A stretch of DNA of 52,267 nt, taken from NCBI GenBank assembly GCA_938017825.1, contig CALIJE010000002.1, positions 1-52,267 on the forward strand. The letters are read 5' to 3'. Numbering within the stretch: position 1 is the stretch's first letter; each line of letters begins with the position of its first letter. The position numbers and the translations under genes are program-made. Below, piece after piece: positions 1 through 8,592 of this stretch. The notes below the pieces were generated by a model. It did not search any database, was not told the origin of the DNA, and worked only from the letters and a program-made list of their open reading frames with translations. The DNA comes from an uncultured Flavobacteriaceae bacterium (GTDB lineage Bacteria; Bacteroidota; Bacteroidia; Flavobacteriales; Flavobacteriaceae).

Positions 1-405
1 AAAGCCTTACCCCATGCCGTTGCAAATTCATTTGTTCAAATGATGCAAATGAAAGATGCTGAATTCGTAATCACCCACCCAGCGGGATATGAACTAAATA
101 AGGAAATTACAAAAGACGTTCGAATTGAATACGACCAGAAAAAAGCCTGTGAGGAGGCCGATTTCATTTATGTCAAGAACTGGAGCAATTATAACGATTA
201 TGGGAAGGTTTTGAACCAAGATCAAGGATGGATGATGACCCAAGAAAAGTTAGGTAAGGCCAAATTCATGCATTGCCTTCCGATACGAAGAAATGTGGTT
301 GCGGAAGATGCAGTTTTAGACGGACCTCAATCATTGGTTATTGAACAAGCAAACAATAGAACCTACGCAGCTCAAGTGGTTTTGAAAAGAATTTTAGAGT
401 CATGA
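1..405 (+). CDS. argF': N-succinyl/N-acetyl-ornithine carbamoyltransferase, 3' part
   Basis: This is the C-terminal part of a transcarbamylase. The frame is open from base 1, so the start lies upstream of the window. The visible protein begins with KALPHAVANSFVQ and carries the family motif HCLPIRRN followed by a C-terminal helix (YAAQVVLKRILES). HCLP is the ornithine-transcarbamylase signature. In Bacteroidota this enzyme normally acts on N-succinyl- or N-acetyl-ornithine rather than free ornithine, and its company here (argB, argE) fits that acylated route. Substrate choice cannot be settled from this fragment. It transfers the carbamoyl group from carbamoyl phosphate in cytoplasmic arginine synthesis. 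Its stop overlaps the argB start as ATGA, implying translational coupling. Confidence 0.9.
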   Translation, partial: KALPHAVANSFVQMMQMKDAEFVITHPAGYELNKEITKDVRIEYDQKKACEEADFIYVKNWSNYNDYGKVLNQDQGWMMTQEKLGKAKFMHCLPIRRNVVAEDAVLDGPQSLVIEQANNRTYAAQVVLKRILES

Positions 406-1181
406 AGCAAAAACTATCCATTATTAAAATAGGCGGTAACCTTATTGAAGACAAGGTAGAACTTGCAGCTTTTTTGGCACGTTTTGCAAAGCTCGGCGGT
501 CCAAAAATACTGGTGCATGGAGGTGGAAAACTGGCCACTAAGATTGCAGCTAAACTTGGTATTGCCTCCAAAATGATAGGCGGCCGTAGAATTACCGATG
601 CCGAAAACTTGGAGGTGATTACGATGGTCTATGCCGGACTGACCAATAAAGACATTATTGCCCGCTTGCAAGCTTTCAACTGCAACGCCATTGGGCTGAG
701 CGGTGCTGACGGCAATAGTATTCGAGCACATAAACGCCCCGTGAAAGAAATTGATTTTGGCTATGCAGGTGATGTTGATGGGATAAACAGTATTGTGATT
801 TCAAAATTGCTCGCAGCAAATTTGACACCTGTATTCTGTGCCATGACCCATGATGGCAACGGACAATTGTTGAATACCAATGCCGATACCATTGCTTCTG
901 AATTGGCCATAGGCATGAGCGAATTGTATGAAACCAACCTTCATTACTGTTTTGAAAAGAAGGGAGTTCTCTTAGATGTGACCGACGATAATTCGGTCGT
1001 AACACGTATCACTTCCCAAAAATATAACGAACTATTGCACAGTGGTACTATCGCCGATGGCATGCTTCCTAAACTTGAAAACTGCTTTCATGCCTTGAAC
1101 AACAACGTTCAAAAAGTGTGTATCGGAAGACCCGCTATGCTCGATTCAAAAAACGAAATTTTTACTACCATTACCCTGTAA
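402..1181 (+). CDS. argB: Acetylglutamate (or succinylglutamate) kinase ArgB
   Basis: This is an amino-acid kinase-fold protein of 259 residues, the usual ArgB length. The N-terminus IIKIGGNLIED and the glycine-rich KILVHGGGK loop form the nucleotide and substrate phosphate site. NTNADTIASELA is the C-terminal ATP-binding segment and DGMLPKLENC is a typical ArgB motif. It phosphorylates N-acylglutamate, the second step of arginine synthesis, in the cytoplasm. The acyl group may be succinyl, as known for some Bacteroidota. The start overlaps the argF' stop by ATGA, and argE begins one base after this stop, so the three genes are almost certainly one transcript. I see nothing unusual in the sequence. 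Confidence 0.95.
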   Translation: MKQKLSIIKIGGNLIEDKVELAAFLARFAKLGGPKILVHGGGKLATKIAAKLGIASKMIGGRRITDAENLEVITMVYAGLTNKDIIARLQAFNCNAIGLSGADGNSIRAHKRPVKEIDFGYAGDVDGINSIVISKLLAANLTPVFCAMTHDGNGQLLNTNADTIASELAIGMSELYETNLHYCFEKKGVLLDVTDDNSVVTRITSQKYNELLHSGTIADGMLPKLENCFHALNNNVQKVCIGRPAMLDSKNEIFTTITL

Positions 1182-1182
1182 G

Positions 1183-2247
1183 ATGACACTAAAAGAGAGA
1201 ACAGACAAAGCATTGTATTTATTGAAACAACTTATTTCAATACAATCCTTTTCTAGCGAGGAAGATAAGACTGCTGATGCGATTCAGGAATGGTTCAAAG
1301 AATTTGATATTCCGTTTGAACGCATTCATAACAACGTATTTGCGAAAAACAAACATTGGGATGATGCCAAACCGACCCTTTTGTTGAACTCCCATCACGA
1401 TACCGTAAAACCGAATAAAGCATATACCAAAGATCCTTTTCATCCTCATATAGAGAATGGCAAATTGTACGGTCTGGGCAGTAATGATGCTGGTGGATGC
1501 CTGGTTTCTTTATTGGCAACATTCACACATTTTTACAGTCGGCAAGATCTGAACCATAATATTTTGATGGTGGCTTCGATGGAAGAGGAAAGTGCCGGAG
1601 AAAACAGTTTGCGAGGATTACTGCCCAAACTCCCGAAAATTGACGTGGCCATTGTAGGCGAACCAACTTTAATGAATTTGGCCATCGCTGAAAAGGGCTT
1701 GATCGTGTTCGATGCTGTGGTTAAAGGAACACCTTCACACGCGGCACATCCTAATGACAACAATTCTATATACAATACTATTGCTGTACTGGATTGGTTC
1801 AAGAATTATAGGTTCAACAAGACCTCTGAAATTCTTGGAGATGTAAAAATGACCGTCACTCAAATCAATGCCGGCAGCCAGCATAATGTAGTCCCATCAC
1901 AGGTAGATTTAGTCGTTGATGTGCGCGTAAATGATGCTTATACCAATCGAGAAATTGCAGATTTACTCAAGGCTACGGCACCCTGCGAAATACAAGAACG
2001 CGGATTAAAACTTAACTCCTCCAAGATTGACAAAAATCATGCTTTAGTCCGGTCCGGATTAGCCTTAGGACGAAAAACCTATGGTTCACCAACCTTATCC
2101 GATCAGGCGGCACTCAGCTGTCAATCGTTGAAATTGGGGCCTGGTGATAGTACACGATCACATTCGGCCGATGAATTTATTTATGTACATGAAATTGAGG
2201 AAGGAATTGATTTATACATTAAACTATTGGAATCTTTTTTGAACTGA
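1183..2247 (+). CDS. argE: Acetylornithine deacetylase-type M20 peptidase ArgE
   Basis: This 354-residue M20 metallopeptidase-family enzyme has the expected metal and catalytic motifs: LLNSHHDTV (metal His and catalytic Asp), GSNDAGG (bridging Asp), MEEESAGENS (catalytic and metal Glu) and VGEPT. A C-terminal metal histidine is visible in TRSHSADEFI. It should remove the acyl group from N-acyl-citrulline or N-acyl-ornithine. In the Bacteroidota route the deacylated product is citrulline, used by ArgG and ArgH. It starts one base after argB and is followed by argH after an 88-base gap that carries an inverted repeat. A succinyl-diaminopimelate desuccinylase is the closest alternative, but the operon context favours ArgE. 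Confidence 0.9.
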   Translation: MTLKERTDKALYLLKQLISIQSFSSEEDKTADAIQEWFKEFDIPFERIHNNVFAKNKHWDDAKPTLLLNSHHDTVKPNKAYTKDPFHPHIENGKLYGLGSNDAGGCLVSLLATFTHFYSRQDLNHNILMVASMEEESAGENSLRGLLPKLPKIDVAIVGEPTLMNLAIAEKGLIVFDAVVKGTPSHAAHPNDNNSIYNTIAVLDWFKNYRFNKTSEILGDVKMTVTQINAGSQHNVVPSQVDLVVDVRVNDAYTNREIADLLKATAPCEIQERGLKLNSSKIDKNHALVRSGLALGRKTYGSPTLSDQAALSCQSLKLGPGDSTRSHSADEFIYVHEIEEGIDLYIKLLESFLN

Positions 2248-2259
2248 CTTTAACTGAAA

Positions 2260-2308
2260 ATTGGAAATCCCGCAAGATCAGAGCGACGAATAAATTCCTA
2301 TTTCCAAT
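2260..2308. repeat. Inverted repeat in the argE-argH gap
   Basis: ATTGGAAAT at 2260-2268 is matched by its exact reverse complement ATTTCCAAT at 2300-2308, separated by 31 bases. There is no T-run after the second arm, so it does not look like an intrinsic terminator. It could be an mRNA stem that separates argH stability or translation from argFBE, or the remnant of a small dispersed repeat. Confidence 0.45.
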
Positions 2309-2335
2309 AGACGTGACGGCACTAAAATTTAAAAC

Positions 2336-3607
2336 ATGAAACTCTGGGACAAAGGATTTAGCACCGATAAAAAAATAGACCACTTTACAGTAGGCAATGA
2401 CCGTGAGCTAGATCTGCATCTTGCAAAGTACGACGTAATTGCCTCTACGGCGCATGCTAAAATGCTAGGCAAAATCGGATTATTGAACCAGGATGAAACA
2501 ACAGCTCTAGTTGCCGAGCTGGGCGTTATAGGGAAATCGATTGAAGAAGGAAAATTTGTGATCGAGGATTCTTTCGAAGATATGCATTCGAAGATCGAAT
2601 TTCTCTTAACCGAAAAACTGGCTGATGTCGGTAAAAAAATACACACTGCGCGTTCGAGAAACGACCAGGTTTTGGTGGCTATGCATTTGTACTTAAAGGA
2701 TGAACTTAAGGACATAAAAATACGCACCAAATCGCTCTTTGAACTGCTACTTGCTTTGGCGGAAGAACATAAAGAAATTTTACTGCCCGGATATACACAT
2801 CTTCAAATCGCGATGCCGTCTTCGTTTGGTCTCTGGTTTTCGGCCTATGCAGAAAGTCTTATAGACGACTTGTATTTCATCGAGGCGGCCCACAAAATAG
2901 CAGACCAAAATCCGCTGGGAAGCGCGGCAGGATATGGCAGTTCATTTGAAATAGATCGTAGTTTTACGACCAAGGAGCTAGGTTTCGACACGATGAAGTA
3001 TAATGTTGTCGCAGCGCAAATGGGAAGAGGAAAAGTAGAAAAAGCCACTGCATTCGGGATGGCTAGTATTGCTGCTACCCTATCGAAATTAGCTATGGAT
3101 ATTTGTTTGTACATGAGCCAAAATTTCGATTTTATATCCTTTCCCGATGAGCTTACAACTGGCTCGAGTATTATGCCCCATAAAAAGAATCCCGATGTTT
3201 TTGAATTAGTACGGGCAAAATGCAACAAACTGCAGGCCGTACCAAATCAGTTGACCTTGGTGGTGAATAATTTGCCAAGCGGTTATCATAGAGATTTGCA
3301 ATTGGTAAAGGAAATAATTGTACCAGCGATTCAGGATATGAAAGCGTGTTTGGAAATAATGACTTTTAGTCTCAAGGAAGTCCGGGTGAATACGGGCATT
3401 TTGGAGGACCCCAAATACGACTATCTCTTTAGTGTAGATACTTTGAACGAGTTGGTACAAAATGGTATGCCGTTTCGAGATGCCTATCAAAAAATGGGGC
3501 GAGAAATACAGCAAGGTACCTTTAAGCCCAAGCGAGATATCACCCATATGCATGAGGGCAGTTTAGGTAATTTGTGTTTGGATGGGATTCGGGATAAAAT
3601 GATTTAA
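2336..3607 (+). CDS. argH: Argininosuccinate lyase
   Basis: This 423-residue member of the fumarase/aspartase superfamily cleaves argininosuccinate to arginine and fumarate, the last step of arginine synthesis. Family signatures are clear: the N-terminal LWDKGFS, HTARSRNDQV near residue 105, PGYTHLQIAMP, and the superfamily signature GSSIMPHKKNPD containing the flexible catalytic-serine loop. It is somewhat shorter at the C-terminus than the roughly 460 residues of the E. coli enzyme, as is common in Bacteroidota. It ends the operon and converges with the pseudouridine synthase, whose stop lies two bases beyond. Confidence 0.96.
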   Translation: MKLWDKGFSTDKKIDHFTVGNDRELDLHLAKYDVIASTAHAKMLGKIGLLNQDETTALVAELGVIGKSIEEGKFVIEDSFEDMHSKIEFLLTEKLADVGKKIHTARSRNDQVLVAMHLYLKDELKDIKIRTKSLFELLLALAEEHKEILLPGYTHLQIAMPSSFGLWFSAYAESLIDDLYFIEAAHKIADQNPLGSAAGYGSSFEIDRSFTTKELGFDTMKYNVVAAQMGRGKVEKATAFGMASIAATLSKLAMDICLYMSQNFDFISFPDELTTGSSIMPHKKNPDVFELVRAKCNKLQAVPNQLTLVVNNLPSGYHRDLQLVKEIIVPAIQDMKACLEIMTFSLKEVRVNTGILEDPKYDYLFSVDTLNELVQNGMPFRDAYQKMGREIQQGTFKPKRDITHMHEGSLGNLCLDGIRDKMI

Positions 3608-3608
3608 T

Positions 3609-4451
3609 TTATTGGATCATTCCCAAATTAATCACCTCTTGTTTGGTAAGATAGCGCCAGTGTCCTCTTGGCAGGTCTTTTTTGGTTAAACCGGCATAAA
3701 CAACCCGGTCTAGCTTAATAATTTCACAATCCAATTCTTCGAACATTCGGCGCACTATATTGCTTCGCGTGCTATAGATTTCTATACCAACTTGGTTTTT
3801 GGGAGCGTTCTCGACATAGCTCGCATCCTGAACCTTAACGACCTTCTCATCTACCGGAAGACCCTCTTGTATTCTTTTTAGATCGGCACTACGAAGTGGT
3901 TTGGCCAATTCTACATGGTATATTTTCCTAAGTCCGTTTTTAGGACTATTAAGGCGTTTGGTGAGCTCTCCGTCATTGGTGAATATAAGTAATCCGGTGG
4001 TGTCTTTATCTAGCTTGCCTACGGGCTTTAGAGGTGTTTTGGAGGCCTTTGATATAAGGCTTAAAGCCGTTCTTTTTCCTTGGTCATCTCGCCCAGAGGT
4101 CATAAAATCTTTGGGTTTGTTCAACAGCACGTACTCTCTCTTAATCGGGTTGAGCAGTCGCCCATCGAACTTTACCGTATCACTCAATTTAACCTTGTGC
4201 CCCATTTCGGTAATAGCCTTGCCATTAACCGTAACCTGGCCCGCAGCTATGTATATATCAGCATCTCTTCGGGAACAAACACCGGAATTGGAGAGGTACT
4301 TGTTCAAACGAATCATATTGGGGTCACTGGCCTGATTGGAAGGCGTATTCTTTTTGTGTTGTGCACCGCCTTTAACAGTACGTCTATTGCGAAACGTCCC
4401 TTCTGTTTTAGCCGATTTGTGAGGTCTCTTACCTGAATCCTTTCTGCCCAT
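3609..4451 (-). CDS. rluB: Ribosomal large-subunit pseudouridine synthase, RluB/RsuA family
   Basis: This protein modifies uridine to pseudouridine in rRNA. A lysine/arginine-rich N-terminal tail of about 45 residues is followed by an S4 RNA-binding domain (IRLNKYLSNSGVCSRRDAD) and then the RsuA/RluB catalytic domain with GKLDKDTTGLLIFTND, where the Asp is the nucleophile. The C-terminal NIVRRMFEEL and LDRVVYAGL segments are family-typical. The frame stays open to 4490, but I choose the ATG at 4451. The protein then begins MGRKDSGKRP, and a -7-like element (4468-4475) lies just upstream of this start and inside the longer version. RluB is more likely than RluE or RluF, but the exact target base is inferred. 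Confidence 0.88.
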   Translation of the reverse strand: MGRKDSGKRPHKSAKTEGTFRNRRTVKGGAQHKKNTPSNQASDPNMIRLNKYLSNSGVCSRRDADIYIAAGQVTVNGKAITEMGHKVKLSDTVKFDGRLLNPIKREYVLLNKPKDFMTSGRDDQGKRTALSLISKASKTPLKPVGKLDKDTTGLLIFTNDGELTKRLNSPKNGLRKIYHVELAKPLRSADLKRIQEGLPVDEKVVKVQDASYVENAPKNQVGIEIYSTRSNIVRRMFEELDCEIIKLDRVVYAGLTKKDLPRGHWRYLTKQEVINLGMIQ

Positions 4452-4467
4452 AGTGTTGCTTGATTTG

Positions 4468-4475
4468 CAAATGTA
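4468..4475 (-). promoter_or_regulatory. Candidate -7 element of the pseudouridine synthase gene
   Basis: Read on the minus strand this is TACATTTG, an exact match to the Bacteroidota -7 consensus TAnnTTTG. It lies 17 bases before the ATG at 4451. A weak TTG-like -33 match (ATTG, 4492-4495) is too close for ideal spacing. The element supports the shorter start of the gene. Confidence 0.4.
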
Positions 4476-4597
4476 TGCCAAATTAGCCACCCAATACGGT
4501 TGAAATCGAATTTAGGCTTCGTTTTTTGATTGACTTGAATAGGGTCGCTATAAAGTCAGTGAATTTGGGTTTACAATGCAAGCTAATATTGGGCAAC

Positions 4598-5548
4598 TTA
4601 ATCCTCGAACGCTACCGTAGACTGTCGCTCTCGATTTACCGTTAATTTGGTTACATCTGGTCTTGAATAGTGCCCCACGGCATCGAAATTCTGTCGTTCT
4701 TCGTATACGCGATTAAAATCGAGCTCATGATAAATCAACCCTTCTTTGTGCAGAATGGGTTCAATAATCCATTCCCCATCAGGGCCTGCAATGCAAGAAC
4801 CTCCATTGGCCAAGACATCGGGTGCCTTTTCCAAAATGGCCTCTAGATGAGGGGTATTCTCCGGAAAATCTGATTTCTTCATTAGCGAAGAAACCGAAAG
4901 CACATAACTACGCGATTCTCGAGCTATGAAACGGGTAATGTCTTTGGTATTATGATCGCTACCCGGCCAGACCGCAACATGAAGGTTCTCGCCTTGACCA
5001 TATAAGGCCGTTCTTGGTAACGGCATCCAATTTTCCCAGCAGTTGAGCCCGCCCACTGTAAACTGCTTTAGGGAATGCACCTGCAGGCCATTACCATCAC
5101 CGGGTGCCCAGGTTAGACGTTCGTCATAAGTCGGCTGCAACTTTCTATGCACCGATTTAATCTCGCCTTTTTCATTGATGTATACCAATGAAGCATAAAT
5201 ACTGTGACCGCCCCTATTCTTTGCCCGTTCCATGATTCCCAAGTAGATGGCCATGGAAAATTCTTTGGCCAATTGGCATACATTGTCTAGTTCCCCCGCT
5301 TCGATTTGAATTGAATTTCGAACATAGTGAGCGTGTAATTCCTTGTTTACTTTTTTGTCCCAGGCCGCGCCGTTGGTTAAGGCCAACCAAAAGGGGTATC
5401 CAGGCAATAGCGCTTCTCCAAATACCATAAGCTCCGCTCTTTCGTTCGCAGCATCCCTGATATTCGCTTCAATTTTAGCAAGGGTAGCCGCCTTATCCAA
5501 CCAAATTGGGGCTATTTGTGCGAGAGCTACTTTCAAAAGGTTTTTCAT
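4598..5548 (-). CDS. Nitrilase-type carbon-nitrogen hydrolase
   Basis: This 316-residue protein is from the nitrilase superfamily, branch 1 (true nitrilases). The catalytic triad is visible as Glu45 (VFGEALLPGYPFW), Lys136 (HRKLQPTYDERLTW) and Cys170 (GGLNCWENWMPLPR). The CWEN segment after the nucleophile is typical of nitrilases rather than amidases. It should convert a nitrile to a carboxylic acid plus ammonia in the cytoplasm; there is no signal peptide. Its start lies two bases from the UbiA stop, so it is probably cotranscribed with the isoprenoid genes although no metabolic link is obvious. The substrate is unknown. Cyanide-hydratase-like activity is an alternative. Confidence 0.88.
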   Translation of the reverse strand: MKNLLKVALAQIAPIWLDKAATLAKIEANIRDAANERAELMVFGEALLPGYPFWLALTNGAAWDKKVNKELHAHYVRNSIQIEAGELDNVCQLAKEFSMAIYLGIMERAKNRGGHSIYASLVYINEKGEIKSVHRKLQPTYDERLTWAPGDGNGLQVHSLKQFTVGGLNCWENWMPLPRTALYGQGENLHVAVWPGSDHNTKDITRFIARESRSYVLSVSSLMKKSDFPENTPHLEAILEKAPDVLANGGSCIAGPDGEWIIEPILHKEGLIYHELDFNRVYEERQNFDAVGHYSRPDVTKLTVNRERQSTVAFED

Positions 5549-5550
5549 AT

Positions 5551-6453
5551 CTATATCCGATTTAAAACTACATCTACATCAATCAATAAAATACTAAAAA
5601 TACCTGCGATAATTATAAATTTCAAAATATTGTGAAGCCAAACAAATTGCTTTTTGTTGTTTGCATTGACCAGTAACATTAGAAAAACCAATAGCAGCAG
5701 AATACAGGCTATAAAGTAATAGTTCATATGGCCAACATTGAACTTAGTGAACAACAAAGCAGTAGGTACCATGGTCAGCAAAATCAGGAAACCAATACAC
5801 AATTTTGAGGCTTTGGTGCCATAAATAATGGGGATAGTTCTATAATTCTGTGCCAAATCCCCTTTCATATTCTCCAAATCCTTGATCATTTCACGAGCCA
5901 ATATCAGTAAAAAAAGGAACATTGCATGTACGAAGATTACTGTTTCAAAATTCTTATAGTACACAAAAACTGCAAAGAAAGGAGCGATAGCCAACATGGC
6001 AGAAACGAAATTGCCGATAAACGGTACTCGTTTAAGCTTATGCGAGTAAAACCAGATTCCGAAAATGTAAACCGAAAAAAACATCACCGCCCTGAACGAG
6101 ACATAGCTCGCTACAAAAACAGCTATAAAATTCAATACAAAATAGGTAGTGAGCTTAAACCTCTGACTTACCAAACGATCTAACATACTCTTTCGAGGCT
6201 TATTGATCAAGTCTTTTTCTGCGTCATAAAAATTGTTGATGATATAGCCCGATGCGATTACAAGAGCGGAAGCCAATACGATTAAAAAGAGATTTAAATC
6301 AAAAACAACCTTTCGTAAATCTGAAGTGGGTGCAAGAATATAAATTGAGGCCAAATACTGGGCCAAGGCGATCATGAGGATGTTATACCCTCGTACGATA
6401 GAAAACAGACTCAAGAACTTTAGCAGTAAGAGTTTGTTTTTTCTACTAAGCAT
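5551..6453 (-). CDS. UbiA-family prenyltransferase, geranylgeranylglycerol-phosphate geranylgeranyltransferase-like
   Basis: This 300-residue polytopic inner-membrane protein of the UbiA superfamily has roughly eight hydrophobic segments. The first prenyl-diphosphate/Mg site is GYIINNFYDAEKDLIN (Asn74, Asp77, Asp81). The second is REMIKDLENMKGD. The family transfers an isoprenoid chain from a polyprenyl diphosphate to an acceptor. Bacteroidota homologues are usually annotated as geranylgeranylglycerol-phosphate geranylgeranyltransferases, but the acceptor here is uncertain. MenA or other UbiA activities are alternatives. It sits ten bases after the mevalonate kinase gene, in line with a role downstream of isopentenyl diphosphate supply. 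Confidence 0.85.
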   Translation of the reverse strand: MLSRKNKLLLLKFLSLFSIVRGYNILMIALAQYLASIYILAPTSDLRKVVFDLNLFLIVLASALVIASGYIINNFYDAEKDLINKPRKSMLDRLVSQRFKLTTYFVLNFIAVFVASYVSFRAVMFFSVYIFGIWFYSHKLKRVPFIGNFVSAMLAIAPFFAVFVYYKNFETVIFVHAMFLFLLILAREMIKDLENMKGDLAQNYRTIPIIYGTKASKLCIGFLILLTMVPTALLFTKFNVGHMNYYFIACILLLLVFLMLLVNANNKKQFVWLHNILKFIIIAGIFSILLIDVDVVLNRI

Positions 6454-6463
6454 TAGCTGATTT

Positions 6464-7402
6464 TCAGAAGTTGTAAACCACTTCTAAATTGTAGTCTTTC
6501 AGGGTAGATTTTGCTTTGTGAATATCTTGGGTAAAGCCTAAGATATATCCGCCTCCACCAGATCCGCAGAGTTTAAGGTAATACTCGTTGGTATCGATTC
6601 CCTGTTTCCATAGTTGATGGAATTTTGCTGGAATCATGGGTTTGAAGTTATCGAGGACCACGTGTGACAACTGCTTTATATTGCCAAAAAGTGACTTAAT
6701 ATTACCATTTACAAAATCCTCTACACAGGCATCCGTATGTTTGATAAACTGATTCTTCAACATGGATCGGAAACCTTCGCTTTTCATTTTCTCCATAAAA
6801 ATCTGTACCATGGGTGCTGTCTCCCCGGTAATTCCACTATCCAATAAGAAAACGGCTCCTTTTCCCTCGGTATTTTGACTAGGAATACTTGTAGATTCTA
6901 TATTGTCTTGTGAGTTGATCAAAATTGGCAAACTCAAATAACTGTTCAACGGATCCAAGCCCGAGGATTTTCCGTGAAAGAACGATTCCATCCTAGCAAA
7001 TATCTGCTTCAATTTCAACAATTTTTCCCTTGTCAAATTCTCAAGTACCGTAATTTTATCTTGGGCATACGTCTCATATATAGCAGCGACCAAGGCACCG
7101 CTACTACCAACCCCATAGCCCTGCGGAATAGAACTATCGAAATACATCCCGTCTGCAACATCATGTTCTAAAGCCTGTAAGTCGAATGTCACCAATGATG
7201 GCTCATTTCTAGATAACTCTGCTAAATATGCAACAAACTTTCTAAGGCTTTCGTTAGACTTTTTTGCCTCTTCAGAAGGGTCATCCGTAGACTTCAATGC
7301 ACCTTTGAAAAAGTTGTACGGAATAGAGAGACCTTTAGAGTCTTTAATGATTCCATATTCTCCAAAGAGCAATATTTTCGAATAAAATAATGGTCCCTTC
7401 AT
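6464..7402 (-). CDS. Mevalonate kinase (GHMP kinase)
   Basis: This 312-residue GHMP-superfamily kinase has the three family motifs. The N-terminal segment is SKILLFGEYGIIKDSKGLSI. The ATP-binding loop is PQGYGVGSSGALVAAIY near residues 90-105. The C-terminal glycine loop is LCGSGGGGYILGF. FHGKSSGLDPLNSYLSLP contains the catalytic Asp seen in mevalonate kinases. It should phosphorylate mevalonate in the cytoplasmic mevalonate route. It lies directly downstream of diphosphomevalonate decarboxylase and upstream of the UbiA gene. No phosphomevalonate kinase is in this window, so either it lies elsewhere or a GHMP kinase covers the step. Assignment to mevalonate rather than phosphomevalonate rests on the GEYGII and GLDP motifs. 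Confidence 0.87.
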   Translation of the reverse strand: MKGPLFYSKILLFGEYGIIKDSKGLSIPYNFFKGALKSTDDPSEEAKKSNESLRKFVAYLAELSRNEPSLVTFDLQALEHDVADGMYFDSSIPQGYGVGSSGALVAAIYETYAQDKITVLENLTREKLLKLKQIFARMESFFHGKSSGLDPLNSYLSLPILINSQDNIESTSIPSQNTEGKGAVFLLDSGITGETAPMVQIFMEKMKSEGFRSMLKNQFIKHTDACVEDFVNGNIKSLFGNIKQLSHVVLDNFKPMIPAKFHQLWKQGIDTNEYYLKLCGSGGGGYILGFTQDIHKAKSTLKDYNLEVVYNF

Positions 7403-7461
7403 TGTATTATTTTGATTTGGTAAAAGTTCTAACGTATATAAGACGTTTATATGATTAAAAG

Positions 7462-8544
7462 TTACATCTTTTTAGCGCCAAAACCAATACGATCACAAAG
7501 GTACTGCCCATTTTCGCAATATGCAACCAACTCATTTTGAATAAATTGATCTACTTCTGATTTCTCAGATTCCGGATAAAGCACGTGCACATTGGCTCCG
7601 GCATCGAGGGTAAAACAAGGATGGGTTTTCGATTGTTCTCTAAAGGCCCATATTTTATTGATGATTTCGAGCGTATTTGGCTTCATGAGCACAAAATACG
7701 GCATGCTGGTCATCATCATGGCATGGAGGGTCAAGGCTTCGCCTTCCACAATTTTTATAAAGGAATTGAGGTCTCCGCTTTTGAAAATGGATCTTAATTT
7801 CGTCAGGTTTTCATGCGCTTGGTCGAAACGCCGCTCTGCAAAAGGATGCCCGTGCATTAAATCGTGCCCTACTGTACTACTTACTTGTTTTTGCCCTTTA
7901 TCGACCAATAATATTGTGTCATGGTAGTTTTGGAATACGTGGTGAACTTCGTAGGGGTATTTTATCCCATACAGATCAGTACTCCCAGCAGTATTTTCAT
8001 GGGTACCCCATTGCACAAGGTCGCCTTCAATACTTCTACAGGCACTTCCAGAACCTAAACGAGCCAAAAAGGAAGCCTTCTTGATAAAATAATCTTGGGT
8101 CATTTCTGGTACTAGTTCCTTTTCCAAGTGCATAAAACAAAGGGCCAAGGCCGACATGCCGCTAGCTGAAGAGGCGATACCACTACTATGCGGAAATGAA
8201 TTTGAAGTTTCGATTTCAAAGTGGTATTCCTTTAAAAAGGGGAGGTATTTTTCAATACGACCTAAAAAAACATCGATTTTGGGTTTAAATGCGTCCTTTT
8301 TATGACCCTCGAAAAATAACTCATAAGAATAATCATCTGCCTTATACCCTCTTTTTTTATACGTGAGTGTTGTAGTTGTGGCGCAGGCATCAAGTGTAAA
8401 ACTGATTGAAGGGTTTGCGGGAATCTGATCCTTTTTCTTACCCCAATATTTAACAAGAGCAATATTGCTTGGCGAACGATAGGACGCCTTTCCTTCTTGA
8501 ACTTGATTTTCATATGGTTTAGGAACGAAATCTTGCTCTGTCAT
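7462..8544 (-). CDS. mvaD: Diphosphomevalonate decarboxylase
   Basis: This 360-residue GHMP-fold enzyme makes isopentenyl diphosphate from diphosphomevalonate with ATP-dependent decarboxylation. The diagnostic motifs are NIALVKYWGKKKD with PANPSISFTLD, the phosphate loop FPHSSGIASSASGMSALAL, SGSACRSIEGDLVQW, and the catalytic Asp314 in FTLDAGANVHVLYP. A polar N-terminal extension of about 25 residues precedes the first core strand, as in other flavobacterial homologues. It is the first gene of the leftward isoprenoid block; a good -7 element (8562-8569) precedes it. The mevalonate kinase gene begins 59 bases downstream. Confidence 0.94.
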   Translation of the reverse strand: MTEQDFVPKPYENQVQEGKASYRSPSNIALVKYWGKKKDQIPANPSISFTLDACATTTTLTYKKRGYKADDYSYELFFEGHKKDAFKPKIDVFLGRIEKYLPFLKEYHFEIETSNSFPHSSGIASSASGMSALALCFMHLEKELVPEMTQDYFIKKASFLARLGSGSACRSIEGDLVQWGTHENTAGSTDLYGIKYPYEVHHVFQNYHDTILLVDKGQKQVSSTVGHDLMHGHPFAERRFDQAHENLTKLRSIFKSGDLNSFIKIVEGEALTLHAMMMTSMPYFVLMKPNTLEIINKIWAFREQSKTHPCFTLDAGANVHVLYPESEKSEVDQFIQNELVAYCENGQYLCDRIGFGAKKM

Positions 8545-8561
8545 TTGGTATTGAATTTATG

Positions 8562-8569
8562 CAAAGATA
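8562..8569 (-). promoter_or_regulatory. Candidate -7 promoter element of mvaD
   Basis: On the minus strand this reads TATCTTTG, an exact TAnnTTTG match and a common form of the flavobacterial -7 box. It is followed by an AT-rich leader of about 17 bases to the mvaD ATG at 8544. A clear -33 TTTG at the usual 19-21 base spacing is not evident. It would drive mvaD, the mevalonate kinase gene, the UbiA gene and the nitrilase gene. Confidence 0.55.
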
Positions 8570-8592
8570 GTTTTAAAAAAAATTCACGAACC

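Noticed and set aside
7585-7927. Plus-strand open frames inside mvaD
   Set aside because: They overlap the diphosphomevalonate decarboxylase gene, whose motifs are unambiguous, and show no family features.
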